Shown here in pieces: positions 32,699 through 41,586 of a stretch of DNA of 64,000 nt. Below the pieces are notes generated by a model that did not search any database, was not told the DNA's origin, and worked only from the letters and a program-made list of their open reading frames with translations. Each line of letters starts with the position of its first letter. The first letter of the stretch is position 1. This stretch comes from Streptococcus suis (GTDB lineage: Bacteria > Bacillota > Bacilli > Lactobacillales > Streptococcaceae): assembly GCF_017601095.1 (NCBI RefSeq), contig NZ_JAGFUX010000005.1, positions 62,001 through 126,000 of the forward strand. The letters are read 5' to 3'. The position numbers and the translations under genes were made by a program.

Positions 32699-34690
32699 TT
32701 AAAGTTTGCTTGCAGTTAGGAGTGTTTGTCCATTTTCAACTGCAACTGGTAATTGTTTCAGGATTTCCACAGAGAAGTCAGCCTGGTTGGTTACGATAAT
32801 TGGAGTCTCGGTCACCAATCCAGCTTCTTGAATGGTTGGAATGTCAAAGCTGATCAGTTTGTCACCAGCTTTGATGCTGTCGCCTTGTTTGACGTGGGCT
32901 TCAAATCCCTTGCCTTCCAGGCTAACAGTATCCATACCAATATGGATTAAGAGTTCTAAGCCTTGGGCGGTTGTAATCCCAATAGCATGTTTGGTTGGGA
33001 AGAGCACGGAGACTGTTCCGTCAACTGGCGCTGTTAAGAGACCTTGACTCGGTTCGATGACCAAACCTGTCCCCATAACACCAGAAGAAAATACTGGGTC
33101 AGTCGCTTGTGACAATTCTTTGGCTTGTCCAGTTAGTGGACTTACCAATTCTATTTTCGCTCCTGATGAAACGCTTGGAGTTACGCTTTTTACTTCTTCA
33201 GGAGCCTCATCCTTTTTTGCAAACAAGCCTGCACGCTTGAATACAAAGGTCAATACCATCGGTACAGCAATTGCGACCAGCATAGTGATGGCAAATGCTC
33301 CCCAGTATTCTGCCTTGATAGACAAGATGCCTGGAAGACCACCAATACCGATAGAAGCGGCTTGGATGTTAAAGGTTACAGAGAGCAAACCAGCGATACT
33401 TGAACTGATCATAGCAGCTACGAATGGATAGATGTATTTAACGTTGACACCGAAGAGGGCTGGTTCTGTGATGCCAAGGTAGGCAGAGATAGTTGCTGGA
33501 AGCGAAATCTGTGCCTCTTTTTCATTTTTACGGTTCATGATGAAGTAGGCAAATACTGCCGAACCTTGAGCGATGTTTGAAAGTGCAATCATTGGCCAGA
33601 GACCAGTACCACCAGTATCGGCAATTAATTGCGTATCGATCGCGTTGGTCATGTGGTGAAGACCAGTGATAACGAATGGCGCATAGAGGGCACCAAAGAT
33701 GGCACCGAAGAGCCACTTAACAGGACCTGTCAAACCTGCCAATACAATTGTTGACAACCATTGGCCGATGGTCCAACCGATAGGACCAAGGACAGTGTGA
33801 GCCAAGATAAGAGCTGGTAGAAGTGATAGGAACGGTACAAAGATCATGGAGATCACTTCAGGAATGACTTTGCGCCAGAAGATTTCCAAGTAAGAAAGGG
33901 CTAAACCTGCCAAGAGGGCTGGGATAACTTGGGCTTGGTAACCGATACGAGCGATTGAGAAGAAACCGAAGTTCCATGACCATTCGCTAGCAATGGTTGC
34001 AGCATCTGTACCTGGTACAGCGTAAGCATTGAGCAATTGTGGAGAAACCAAACAGATACCAAGGACGATACCAAGGATTTGAGATGTCCCCATCTTACGA
34101 GATACAGACCAAGTGATACCTACTGGTAGGTAGTGGAAGATGGCCTCACCTGGCAACCAGAGGAAGTGATTGACACCATTCCAGAATGGTGATACTTGAA
34201 CGATTGTGTTCCAGATTGGATTACCACTTGCGTCAAAGAGGAGTTCTCCATCTTTCATAGCTTGACCAAGTGCTTGGAATTGTACGCCTTCCAAAACGTT
34301 ACGGAAACCGAGGATCAAACCGCCGACGATAAGGGCTGGGATGATTGGTGTAAAGATTTCCGCCAACATGGTCATGACACGCTGGATGGCATTTTGGTTG
34401 TTTTTAGCTGCTGACTTGGCTGCTTCTTTCGATACACCTTCGATACCAGATACAGCTGTGAAGTCGTTGTAGAAAAGAGGTACATCGTTACCGATGATAA
34501 CTTGGAACTGACCAGCATTGGTGAAGGTTCCTTTTACGGTTGGAAGGTCTTCGATGACTTTGACATTTGCTTTTTTGTCATCTGCAAGAACAAAACGCAT
34601 CCGTGTCGCACAGTGAGAAACTGCTGTGACATTGTCTTTGCCGCCAATAGCGTCTAAGAGCTGTTTGGCTTCTTTTTCAAATTTTCCCAT
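32699..34690 (-). CDS. treP: Trehalose PTS transporter EIIBCA
   Basis: 663 aa. Domain order EIIB (1-90; phosphorylated Cys27 in SHCATRMRF), EIIC (about 105-475, around ten membrane segments, e.g. EIFTPIIPALIVGGLILGF, GITEPALFGVNVKYIYPF) and EIIA (about 505-655; HIGMDTVSLEGKGFEAHV with the active His). It imports trehalose as trehalose 6-phosphate using phosphate from PEP through HPr. The complete IIBCA form needs no separate IIA. Divergent from treR, with a candidate TreR operator in its leader. Confidence 0.95.
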   Translation of the reverse strand: MGKFEKEAKQLLDAIGGKDNVTAVSHCATRMRFVLADDKKANVKVIEDLPTVKGTFTNAGQFQVIIGNDVPLFYNDFTAVSGIEGVSKEAAKSAAKNNQNAIQRVMTMLAEIFTPIIPALIVGGLILGFRNVLEGVQFQALGQAMKDGELLFDASGNPIWNTIVQVSPFWNGVNHFLWLPGEAIFHYLPVGITWSVSRKMGTSQILGIVLGICLVSPQLLNAYAVPGTDAATIASEWSWNFGFFSIARIGYQAQVIPALLAGLALSYLEIFWRKVIPEVISMIFVPFLSLLPALILAHTVLGPIGWTIGQWLSTIVLAGLTGPVKWLFGAIFGALYAPFVITGLHHMTNAIDTQLIADTGGTGLWPMIALSNIAQGSAVFAYFIMNRKNEKEAQISLPATISAYLGITEPALFGVNVKYIYPFVAAMISSSIAGLLSVTFNIQAASIGIGGLPGILSIKAEYWGAFAITMLVAIAVPMVLTFVFKRAGLFAKKDEAPEEVKSVTPSVSSGAKIELVSPLTGQAKELSQATDPVFSSGVMGTGLVIEPSQGLLTAPVDGTVSVLFPTKHAIGITTAQGLELLIHIGMDTVSLEGKGFEAHVKQGDSIKAGDKLISFDIPTIQEAGLVTETPIIVTNQADFSVEILKQLPVAVENGQTLLTASKL

Positions 34691-34742
34691 ATATTTTTCC
34701 TTCCCGACAGTTTTTCACTGTCCCTCCTATATTTTTTAAGAA

Positions 34743-34802
34743 AAATTTGTACGGACAAATTTAGCTTGAGATTATTGTATCCGATTTCATAATTTTTTGC
34801 AA
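34743..34802 (-). promoter_or_regulatory. treP promoter and TreR operator
   Basis: On the minus strand TTGCAA (34797-34802), a 17-bp spacer and TACAAT (34774-34779). Just downstream of the start site is a perfect palindrome AAATTTGT-ACGG-ACAAATTT (34743-34762). Position and symmetry fit a GntR-type operator bound by TreR. Confidence 0.8.
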
Positions 34803-34808
34803 GTATTT

Positions 34809-34838
34809 TTGCAAAAAAATTTTTTATTTTGTTATAAT
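34809..34838 (+). promoter_or_regulatory. treR promoter
   Basis: TTGCAA (34809-34814), an 18-bp spacer and TATAAT (34833-34838), 46 bases before the treR start. Confidence 0.6.
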
Positions 34839-34883
34839 ATGGGATAGGTTATTTGTTAAGAATGCGACAACGAAGAGGAAAAT

Positions 34884-35597
34884 ATGAAAAAATACCAAGA
34901 AATTTTTAATGATATAAAAGACAAGATTTTGAGTGATTACTACAGCGCAGGAACTTCCTTGCCGACAGAAAAAGACCTGCAGGAGCTCTATGGGGTCAGT
35001 CGTGACACGGTTCGTAAGGCATTGGCGATTTTGACCGAACGGGGTATGATTCAAAAGGTTCAGGGGAGAGGTTCGCTGGTATTGAAACAAGAACTCTTAG
35101 ATTTTCCTGTCTCTGGTTTGACTTCTTATCAGGAGTTGACCCAATCCTTACAACTACAAAGTCAAACGAATGTAGTGGAGTTGGACTTGATCTCAGTTTC
35201 AACTAGTTTGTCAAAACTAACAGGCTTTGAAGCCTACAGCAAGGTATGGAAAATTGTCCGTACAAGATCCATCGATGGGAAGGTTTCAGTAATTGATACG
35301 GACTACCTTGCACATGACTTGGTTCCCCATATGACCAGAGAGATTGCTAGCCAGTCTATCTATGATTATTTGGAAAATAAACTTGGCCTGGATATTTCTT
35401 TTGCCCAAAAAGAGATTACAATTGAACCAACTAACCGAGAGGAAAAGTCCCTACTTCAGAGTCAGGATGACTATCTGGTCTTAATCAAATCCCGAGTCTT
35501 TTTAGGGGATACCCGTCAGTTCCAATATACTGAGAGCAAGCATAAGATTGACAAGTTCCGTTTCGTGGATTTTGCCCGTCGCAAGCATTCTCTCTAA
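34884..35597 (+). CDS. treR: Trehalose operon repressor TreR (GntR/UTRA)
   Basis: 237 aa. The N-terminal GntR winged helix (KKYQEIFNDIKDKILSDYYSAG, LPTEKDLQELYGVSRDTVRKAL) is followed by a UTRA effector domain (about 80-235, with VWKIVRTRSIDGK and SIYDYLENKLGLDI). The family senses trehalose 6-phosphate and releases the treP-treC promoter. The divergent location beside treP supports the name. The ribosome binding site is AGAGGAAA. Confidence 0.92.
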   Translation: MKKYQEIFNDIKDKILSDYYSAGTSLPTEKDLQELYGVSRDTVRKALAILTERGMIQKVQGRGSLVLKQELLDFPVSGLTSYQELTQSLQLQSQTNVVELDLISVSTSLSKLTGFEAYSKVWKIVRTRSIDGKVSVIDTDYLAHDLVPHMTREIASQSIYDYLENKLGLDISFAQKEITIEPTNREEKSLLQSQDDYLVLIKSRVFLGDTRQFQYTESKHKIDKFRFVDFARRKHSL

Positions 35598-35655
35598 GAC
35601 TGTCAATCGTTGAATCTCTCCTTATTTTAAGGTATAATGATAGATGAGGTGAACT

Positions 35656-35967
35656 ATGGCAAATATAAATCGTTATAAATTTTCCTTCGGGGAAAAACAA
35701 CTAACGCTAACGACAGAACATGACAATCTGTTCATGGAAGAAATTGAACGGATTACTAATGAAAAATACCAGGCTTTAAAGGAAAAAATGCCTTCAGCAG
35801 ATTCTGAGACATTGGCCTTGCTCCTAGCTATCAATGCTCTTTCTGTTCAATTGAACCGTGAAAAGGCCTATGCCCAAACAGAAGCTGAGTTGGCTACGAT
35901 GAAGGAAAAAGTCTTGAAGAAAAATGTGACCCTGGTTGATTTAGATGAATTAGAGGACCGCCAATGA
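35656..35967 (+). CDS. zapA: Cell division protein ZapA
   Basis: 103 aa. NRYKFSFGEKQLTLTTEHDN and the long C-terminal helix (LLAINALSVQLNREKAYAQTEAELATMK) match ZapA of Gram-positive bacteria, which bundles FtsZ at midcell. It overlaps cvpA by 4 bases (ATGA) and precedes mutS2, the usual order in streptococci. Confidence 0.88.
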   Translation: MANINRYKFSFGEKQLTLTTEHDNLFMEEIERITNEKYQALKEKMPSADSETLALLLAINALSVQLNREKAYAQTEAELATMKEKVLKKNVTLVDLDELEDRQ

Positions 35968-36515
35968 TTAGTCTGCTTATTTTGATTGTCTTGGCCTGGA
36001 GTTTCTATATTGGCTACAGTCGAGGGCTGATTGTACAGGCTTTTTACACTTTTTCAAGTATTTTTGCTATGATAGTAGCAGCAGGATTGTACAAGAAGGT
36101 GGCAGATGTCTTGTATCTCTGGGTGCCCTTTGCAAACGCAACTGAAGGTAGCACTAGCTATTTCTTTGATAGCCAGTACCTCTTTGACTTAGATCAGATT
36201 TTCTATGCTGGTCTCGGTTTTCTCTTGGTCTATTTCTTGGTCTATGTCATCATGCGCTTGCTTGGCATTTTCGTCCATCTCTTGACCTTTGCTGACCCAG
36301 ATACAGCTACTAGCAAACTGATAGCAGGAGGCTTGGCAGTCTTGGTGACGTGGATTTCTCTGCAGATGGTCTTGACCATTGCAGCAACGGTTCCTTTAGC
36401 ACTGATTCAAGATAACCTCAGTAAGGATATTTTATCTAAAGTGATGATTGATTTTACGCCAATTACGAGCGCAGTCTTTAAAAATCTATGGATTAGTGCC
36501 ATCCCAGCACAATAA
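35964..36515 (+). CDS. cvpA: CvpA family membrane protein
   Basis: 183 aa with four hydrophobic helices ([78 protein letters not shown]). [11 protein letters not shown] is the CvpA family start. Named for colicin V production; in streptococci the role is unknown. Translationally coupled to zapA. Confidence 0.85.
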   Translation: MISLLILIVLAWSFYIGYSRGLIVQAFYTFSSIFAMIVAAGLYKKVADVLYLWVPFANATEGSTSYFFDSQYLFDLDQIFYAGLGFLLVYFLVYVIMRLLGIFVHLLTFADPDTATSKLIAGGLAVLVTWISLQMVLTIAATVPLALIQDNLSKDILSKVMIDFTPITSAVFKNLWISAIPAQ

Positions 36516-36529
36516 GAATAAAAAGAGGA

Positions 36530-36556
36530 AAGAGTTCTGCCTTAGGCAGACTTTTT
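36530..36556 (+). terminator. Weak terminator between cvpA and mutS2
   Basis: TCTGCC-TTA-GGCAGA with flanking AG/CT (one bulge) and a TTTTT run. The stem is short, so read-through into mutS2 is likely. Confidence 0.5.
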
Positions 36557-36574
36557 CTGTATGAAGTGAATAAG

Positions 36575-38908
36575 ATGAATACAAAAATTTTAGAAACCCT
36601 TGAATTTAACAAGGTAAGAGAATTGGTCCGGCCCTTTGTCTTGACTGAACAGGGCTTGGAAGAACTCAGACAGTTGGAACCTATGGTGGAGGCCCACCGT
36701 ATCCAACAAGCCTTTGATGAATTATCGGACATGGGGCAAATCTTTGTCGAAAGTCCTTACTTTAGCCTCTCAGAGACCAATAACATCAATCCAGCTATGC
36801 GCCGTTTGGAATTGGATACAGACCTGAATATCAGTGAGCTATTGGCAGTTAAGAAAGTCTTGGAAGTATCTAAGTCCCTCTTAGATTTCTATGGCAATCT
36901 TGAAAATGTCAGCCTCAGCCAGCTGGACAAGCTCTTTGAAAAAATTGAGCTTTTCCCCCACTTGCAAGGCTCGCTCCAGTCCATCAATGATGCAGGCTTT
37001 GTCGAGGATTTCGCTTCTGAAAAGCTGGCGAAAATCCGCCGGAAGATCCGTGAAGCAGAGGATCAGGTCCGTCAGGTCATGCAGGATATTTTGAAGAACA
37101 AGAGCGATATGCTGTCCGACAGCATCTTAGCAAGCCGTAATGGACGTAATGTCCTTCCTGTTAAAAATACCTATCGCAACAGAATTGCAGGTGTGGTCCA
37201 TGACATCTCCGCCTCTGGCTCTACTGTCTATATCGAGCCGCGGGCGGTCGTAACGCTCAATGAGGACATTACTAATAGCAAGGCAGAAGAACGGCATGAA
37301 GTCAGCCGTATCCTGCAAGAATTGTCCGATATGATTCGTCCTCACAGCAGTATCCTCCGCAACAATGCCTGGGTCATTGGGCATTTGGATTTCATCCGCG
37401 CCAAACACCTTTTTGCAAGAGATTACAAGGCTGTAGTTCCGACTATTTCGGAGAAGCAGGATATTGCCCTTCTCAACGTCCGTCATCCTCTGATTGCCCA
37501 GCCTGTACCGAATGACCTTTATTTTGGGAGCCAGTTGACAGCTATCGTGATTACAGGTCCCAACACGGGTGGTAAGACTATTATGCTCAAGACCTTGGGG
37601 CTGACCCATCTTATGGCCCAGTCTGGTTTGCCTATCTTGGCTGACAAGGGCAGTCGGGTAGCGATCTTCAAAGAAATTTTTGCGGACATTGGAGACGAAC
37701 AGTCCATCGAGCAGAGTTTATCAACCTTCTCCAGTCACATGACTCACACGGTACAGATTTTAGCGGAGGCGGATCAAGATTCTTTGATTTTATTTGATGA
37801 GTTGGGGGCGGGTACAGATCCGCAGGAGGGTGCGTCGCTGGCAATGGCTATTTTGGATGACCTTCGCCTGCGGGGGATCAAGACCATGGCAACCACCCAC
37901 TATCCTGAGCTCAAGGCCTACGGGATAGAAACCTCTGGTATTGAAAATGCTAGCATGGAATTTGATACCAATAGCCTGCGTCCGACTTATAAGTTTATGC
38001 AGGGTGTTCCTGGTCGCTCCAATGCCTTTGAAATTGCCCGGCGTTTAGGTTTATCGGATATCATCATCCAGTCAGCCCAGTCTTGGACCGATACAGATAG
38101 CGATGTGAACCGCATTATCGAGAAATTGGAAAGTCAGACAGTTGAAAGTCGCCATCGACTAGATAAGATTCATGAAGTAGAACAAGAAAACTTCAAGATG
38201 AACAGGGCTCTCCGCAAACTCTATGACGAACTCAATCGTGAGAGAGAAAGCGAGCTCAATAAGGCCCGTCTGGAAGCTAGGGAAATCGTTGACTTGGCTT
38301 TGGCAGAAAGTGAGGACATTCTCAAAAATCTCCATGCAGCAGCCAGCCTCAAACCCCATCAGATTATCGAAGCCAAGGCCGAGCTGAAAAAATTGGCGCC
38401 TGAAGTGGTGGATTTGTCTAAAAACAAGGTGCTGAAAAAAGCCAAAATCCAGCGTGCTGCCAAGGTGGGTGATGATATTATCGTCACAGCCTATGGACAA
38501 CGTGGTACCTTGACCAATCAACTAAAGGACGGCCGTTGGGAAGCACAGGTGGGCTTGATTAAGATGACCTTGACTAAGGAGGAGTTTGAGCTAGTTAAGG
38601 TGGAGAAGGCAGAGCAGCCTAAGAAGCGCCAGGTTCATACAGTTAAACGTGCCAATGTACGAGGACCAAAAGCCCGCTTAGACCTCCGTGGCAAACGCTA
38701 CGAAGAGGCTATGATGGAATTGGATGAATTCATCGACCAGGCCCTGCTTAACAATATGGCCCAAGTCGATATTGTTCACGGTATCGGTACTGGAGTCATC
38801 CGAGAAGGAGTGACCAAGTACCTCCGTCGCAACAAGCAGGTCAAGGAGTTCGGCTACGCCCCACAAAATGCTGGTGGATCAGGCTGTACCATTGTGACCT
38901 TTAAGTAA
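36575..38908 (+). CDS. mutS2: Endonuclease MutS2
   Basis: 777 aa. The core ATPase has Walker A GPNTGGKT and Walker [17 protein letters not shown] with [11 protein letters not shown]; a coiled coil spans about 510-630; the C-terminal Smr nuclease domain has [15 protein letters not shown] and [12 protein letters not shown]. MutS2 suppresses homologous recombination and, in recent work, rescues collided ribosomes. The start [14 protein letters not shown] fits the family; a GTG three codons earlier (36566) is the alternative. A 6-base gap leads to the acetyltransferase gene. Confidence 0.93.
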   Translation: MNTKILETLEFNKVRELVRPFVLTEQGLEELRQLEPMVEAHRIQQAFDELSDMGQIFVESPYFSLSETNNINPAMRRLELDTDLNISELLAVKKVLEVSKSLLDFYGNLENVSLSQLDKLFEKIELFPHLQGSLQSINDAGFVEDFASEKLAKIRRKIREAEDQVRQVMQDILKNKSDMLSDSILASRNGRNVLPVKNTYRNRIAGVVHDISASGSTVYIEPRAVVTLNEDITNSKAEERHEVSRILQELSDMIRPHSSILRNNAWVIGHLDFIRAKHLFARDYKAVVPTISEKQDIALLNVRHPLIAQPVPNDLYFGSQLTAIVITGPNTGGKTIMLKTLGLTHLMAQSGLPILADKGSRVAIFKEIFADIGDEQSIEQSLSTFSSHMTHTVQILAEADQDSLILFDELGAGTDPQEGASLAMAILDDLRLRGIKTMATTHYPELKAYGIETSGIENASMEFDTNSLRPTYKFMQGVPGRSNAFEIARRLGLSDIIIQSAQSWTDTDSDVNRIIEKLESQTVESRHRLDKIHEVEQENFKMNRALRKLYDELNRERESELNKARLEAREIVDLALAESEDILKNLHAAASLKPHQIIEAKAELKKLAPEVVDLSKNKVLKKAKIQRAAKVGDDIIVTAYGQRGTLTNQLKDGRWEAQVGLIKMTLTKEEFELVKVEKAEQPKKRQVHTVKRANVRGPKARLDLRGKRYEEAMMELDEFIDQALLNNMAQVDIVHGIGTGVIREGVTKYLRRNKQVKEFGYAPQNAGGSGCTIVTFK

Positions 38909-38914
38909 GGAGCT

Positions 38915-39580
38915 ATGAGTAACATTATGATTATCAGAAACTATCAAACCAGTGATGAAAAAGGCTGGGTTTATTGCAAGGCACTCAGCTACCTCTTTTC
39001 CCCATTCTTTGATGATAGAGAAACAGAGAAGCCCGAACTAATGACAGACGTTTATGACTACCGCGTGGAATGGGTGGCTGAAGTAAACGGACAAATTGTT
39101 GGTCTAATCGACATCGATATTTACACGGAAGAGTGCAGCCAGTCTTATATTTACGCACCAAGTAAGCGGACAGCTTATTTTACTAACCTAGCAGTCCACC
39201 CTGATTTTCAAGGTCAGGGTATTGCCCAGGCGCTTTTTGAAAAAGCAGAGCAGGAGTTGAGAGAGCAAGGTGTAGAGAAACTAGCCATCTTTACCAGAGA
39301 GGGAGATGTAGCCAATCACTTGTATCAAAAATGGGGCGGACAGCTAGTTTGCTCGGACTATCTAGTCGTCGGAGCACCCAAAGACATCCCAACCATCCGT
39401 TTTGGAATTGATTTAGAGCGAGGTAGATTGTCCTTTTCAGATATGGAAGGTCAGCAAGTTCCCTACTATTTGAGAGAAGGTGTTTATGTAGTCAGTGAAG
39501 AAGCTGGCTTGGGTCTCTTTGACATAGAAGATGCCTATCAAGAATTGACCTACGTGGTGGATTTGACGGAAAAAAGTTGA
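38915..39580 (+). CDS. GNAT family acetyltransferase
   Basis: 221 aa. The GNAT core has the acetyl-CoA loop in LAVHPDFQGQGIAQALFEKAEQEL (Q-x-x-G-x-G/A pattern). The start MIIRNYQTSDEKGWVYC is typical. The last 80 residues form an extra domain of unknown role. Substrate unknown. It is closely coupled to mutS2 (GTAAGGAGCTATG). The stop codon lies in the terminator stem. Confidence 0.8.
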   Translation: MSNIMIIRNYQTSDEKGWVYCKALSYLFSPFFDDRETEKPELMTDVYDYRVEWVAEVNGQIVGLIDIDIYTEECSQSYIYAPSKRTAYFTNLAVHPDFQGQGIAQALFEKAEQELREQGVEKLAIFTREGDVANHLYQKWGGQLVCSDYLVVGAPKDIPTIRFGIDLERGRLSFSDMEGQQVPYYLREGVYVVSEEAGLGLFDIEDAYQELTYVVDLTEKS

Positions 39581-39597
39581 AAAGGTTCAACTTTTTT
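39571..39597 (+). terminator. Terminator of mutS2-GNAT operon
   Basis: AAAAAGTTGAA (39571-39581) pairs with TTCAACTTTTT (39586-39596) with loop AAGG. It overlaps the stop codon. Confidence 0.8.
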
Positions 39598-39920
39598 CTT
39601 TTGGCAATGAACCTGGCAAGTCAAAGGGATTATTAGTCCCTTCTAGTATCCTTACGGTTTAGTTTCACTTGTTCAATCTGCTTTTCAAATTAAGATTTCT
39701 AAAGTATGTCTATTCAATTTCTCGGTCCGTAGCACCTACTCCGTCACCTTGTCCCATTGCTACAACTGGATTTGACAGGAAGAACCATTTTCTATTTCAC
39801 GCTTGCTCCCTGCGGTCTAGCTTGGCTTGACAATAGGCCGTTTTAAGTCACTATTTTTTCGACATGCCTATCTCCACTCTCATCCCGTAGCAAAAATTCG
39901 CATTCTCTCTTCATTTGGTG
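39598..39920. other. Intergenic stretch without recognised genes
   Basis: About 320 bases between the GNAT terminator and the trxA promoter. I see a small hairpin (AAGGGA/TCCCTT, 39624-39642) and a minus-strand 23-codon frame (39843-39914, MKRECEFLLRDESGDR) without ribosome binding site. The base composition is less AT-rich than normal intergenic DNA here, so it may be decayed coding sequence. Confidence 0.4.
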
Positions 39921-39957
39921 TAGAATGATAGTACCAAAATCAGAAATGGAGAAAATC

Positions 39958-40272
39958 ATGGTTCAAGTTATTACAGATGCAAACTTTGAAGTTGAAACAC
40001 AAGAAGGCGTAGTCCTTGTAGATTTTTGGGCACCTTGGTGTGGTCCATGCCGCATGCAGGCACCAATCTTGGAACAATTAGCAGGCGAAGTGGATGAAGA
40101 TGAATTACGCATCTACAAGATGGATGTTGATGAAAATCCAAACACAGCCCGTCAATTCGGTATTATGTCAATCCCAACCCTTTTGTTCAAAAAAGATGGA
40201 CAAGTTGTAAAACAGGTTGCCGGTGTTCACACTAAAGACCAAATCAAAGCAATCTTGGCAGAGATTGGTTAA
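39958..40272 (+). CDS. trxA: Thioredoxin
   Basis: 104 aa. The active site is WCGPC (Cys28, Cys31) in VLVDFWAPWCGPCRMQAP, with the cis-Pro in MSIPTLLFKK. It is a general cytoplasmic disulphide reductant and could recycle the MsrAB enzyme encoded next to it. The start at 39958 follows ATGGAGAAAATC; the 11-codon extension from 39925 would begin at the promoter -10 (TAGAAT, 39921-39926) and is rejected. Confidence 0.95.
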   Translation: MVQVITDANFEVETQEGVVLVDFWAPWCGPCRMQAPILEQLAGEVDEDELRIYKMDVDENPNTARQFGIMSIPTLLFKKDGQVVKQVAGVHTKDQIKAILAEIG

Positions 40273-40323
40273 TCAGGTAGGTTGAGGAAACTCAGCCTTT
40301 TTCTGCATCGAAAGGAAACACAC

Positions 40324-41262
40324 ATGAAAGAAATCTACCTAGCAGGCGGTTGTTTCTGGGGGATGGAAGGCTACTTTTCCCAGATCGATGGTATTCTTGA
40401 CACCAGCGTGGGCTATGCCAATGGACAGGTGGAGACGACCAATTATCAACTCCTCAAACAAACAGACCACGCAGAGACACTCTATCTAGCCTATGATGAG
40501 ACTCATATTAATTTGCGGGAAATTCTCCTTTACTATTTCCGCGTCATTGATCCCTTCTCTGTCAATCAGCAGGGGCCTGACAAGGGCCGTCAGTATCGGA
40601 CTGGTATCTATTACACCGATGAGGCTGATTTGCCGACCATTCAGCAGGTCATGACGGAGCAGTCCCAGCTCTTTGGCGGACGCCCCCTAGCCGTTGAGGT
40701 GGAGCCACTCGCGCATTACATCCCCGCCGAAGACTACCATCAGGATTATCTCAAGAAAAATCCCCAAGGGTACTGCCATATCGATCTTGGGCAGGCAAAA
40801 ATCCCTCTGATTGATGTTGCAGACTACCAAAAGCCAGCCCAACAAGTCTTAAAAGACAGCTTGACCGACCTCCAGTATCAAGTCACTCAAGAAGCTGCGA
40901 CGGAAAGACCCTTCGAAAATGAGTTTTGGAATAGCGACCAGGCTGGTATCTACGTCGATATTACGACTGGTGAGCCCCTCTTTCTCTCGACGGACAAATT
41001 CGATTCAGGCTGCGGCTGGCCCTCCTTTACCAAACCAATCAGTAAGGAAGTTGCGACTTATTTCCAAGATCTTTCCCACGGTATGAATCGCATTGAAGTT
41101 CGCAGTCGGGCTGGGCATGCTCATCTGGGTCATGTCTTTGATGACGGACCGCGTGACAAGGGTGGATTACGTTACTGTATCAACTCCGCAGCCCTTCGTT
41201 TCATACCGAGAGAGGAAATGGAAGCAGCAGGATATGGCCTGTTTTTGGACTTGTTGGGATAA
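40324..41262 (+). CDS. msrAB: Peptide methionine sulfoxide reductase MsrA-MsrB fusion
   Basis: 312 aa. MsrA (about 1-160) has the catalytic Cys10 in [12 protein letters not shown]; MsrB (about 175-310) has [12 protein letters not shown] and the catalytic Cys in [12 protein letters not shown]. The zinc CxxC pairs of some MsrB proteins are not seen. It repairs both epimers of methionine sulfoxide. There is no signal peptide or membrane anchor, so it is the cytoplasmic type, unlike the secreted pneumococcal SpMsrAB2. It lies 51 bases after trxA, its likely reductant, in the same transcript. Confidence 0.93.
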   Translation: MKEIYLAGGCFWGMEGYFSQIDGILDTSVGYANGQVETTNYQLLKQTDHAETLYLAYDETHINLREILLYYFRVIDPFSVNQQGPDKGRQYRTGIYYTDEADLPTIQQVMTEQSQLFGGRPLAVEVEPLAHYIPAEDYHQDYLKKNPQGYCHIDLGQAKIPLIDVADYQKPAQQVLKDSLTDLQYQVTQEAATERPFENEFWNSDQAGIYVDITTGEPLFLSTDKFDSGCGWPSFTKPISKEVATYFQDLSHGMNRIEVRSRAGHAHLGHVFDDGPRDKGGLRYCINSAALRFIPREEMEAAGYGLFLDLLG

Positions 41263-41278
41263 TTTTTTGAAAACATTC

Positions 41279-41307
41279 TTGATTTTTTCTGAAAAATATT
41301 CTAAAAT
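41279..41307 (+). promoter_or_regulatory. Promoter of the glycine riboswitch transcript
   Basis: TTGATT (41279-41284), a 17-bp spacer and TAAAAT (41302-41307), about 65 bases before the aptamer. Confidence 0.65.
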
Positions 41308-41339
41308 AGAGCGAGATAAAACTGAATAACCGGTTGATA

Positions 41340-41545
41340 GTGGGCAGAAAGGCAACTGACTGTCCAAAGGACGGAACTCTGGAGAGACCATAAGGCACCG
41401 AAGGGGCAAGGTAGTTCTGCTTGGAAAAGTAGAACTGCTGAAACTCTCAGGTAAAAGGACAGAGCGCATTGAAGACAGGGGATTTTCTGTTGTCTTTCGC
41501 GTTGATTCTAGAGGTTGAAGTTATTCAACCTCTTTGTTTTTTTCC
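41340..41545 (+). promoter_or_regulatory. Glycine riboswitch with terminator platform
   Basis: The aptamer core runs about 41374-41466: ACTCTGGAGAGACC, GGCACCGAAGGGGCAA, a variable stem (GTAGTTCTGC/GTAGAACTGC), then AACTCTCAGGTAAAAGGACAG. P1 pairs CTCT (41377-41380) with AGAG (41461-41464). There is one aptamer; a small upstream hairpin (GTCC/GGAC, 41362-41372) may be the remnant partner seen in single-aptamer types. Downstream a terminator AGAGGTTGAA/TTCAACCTCT (41510-41533) is followed by TTGTTTTTTT. Upstream of a transporter gene, single-aptamer types usually turn expression off when glycine is high; the direction here is inferred. Confidence 0.9.
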
Positions 41546-41586
41546 GGCAGCTTTATCGGATTAGGAATCATATTTAGGAGGAAGCT

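Noticed and set aside
39843..39914. 23-codon minus-strand frame MKRECEFLLRDESGDR
   Set aside because: No ribosome binding site or promoter; too short to judge.
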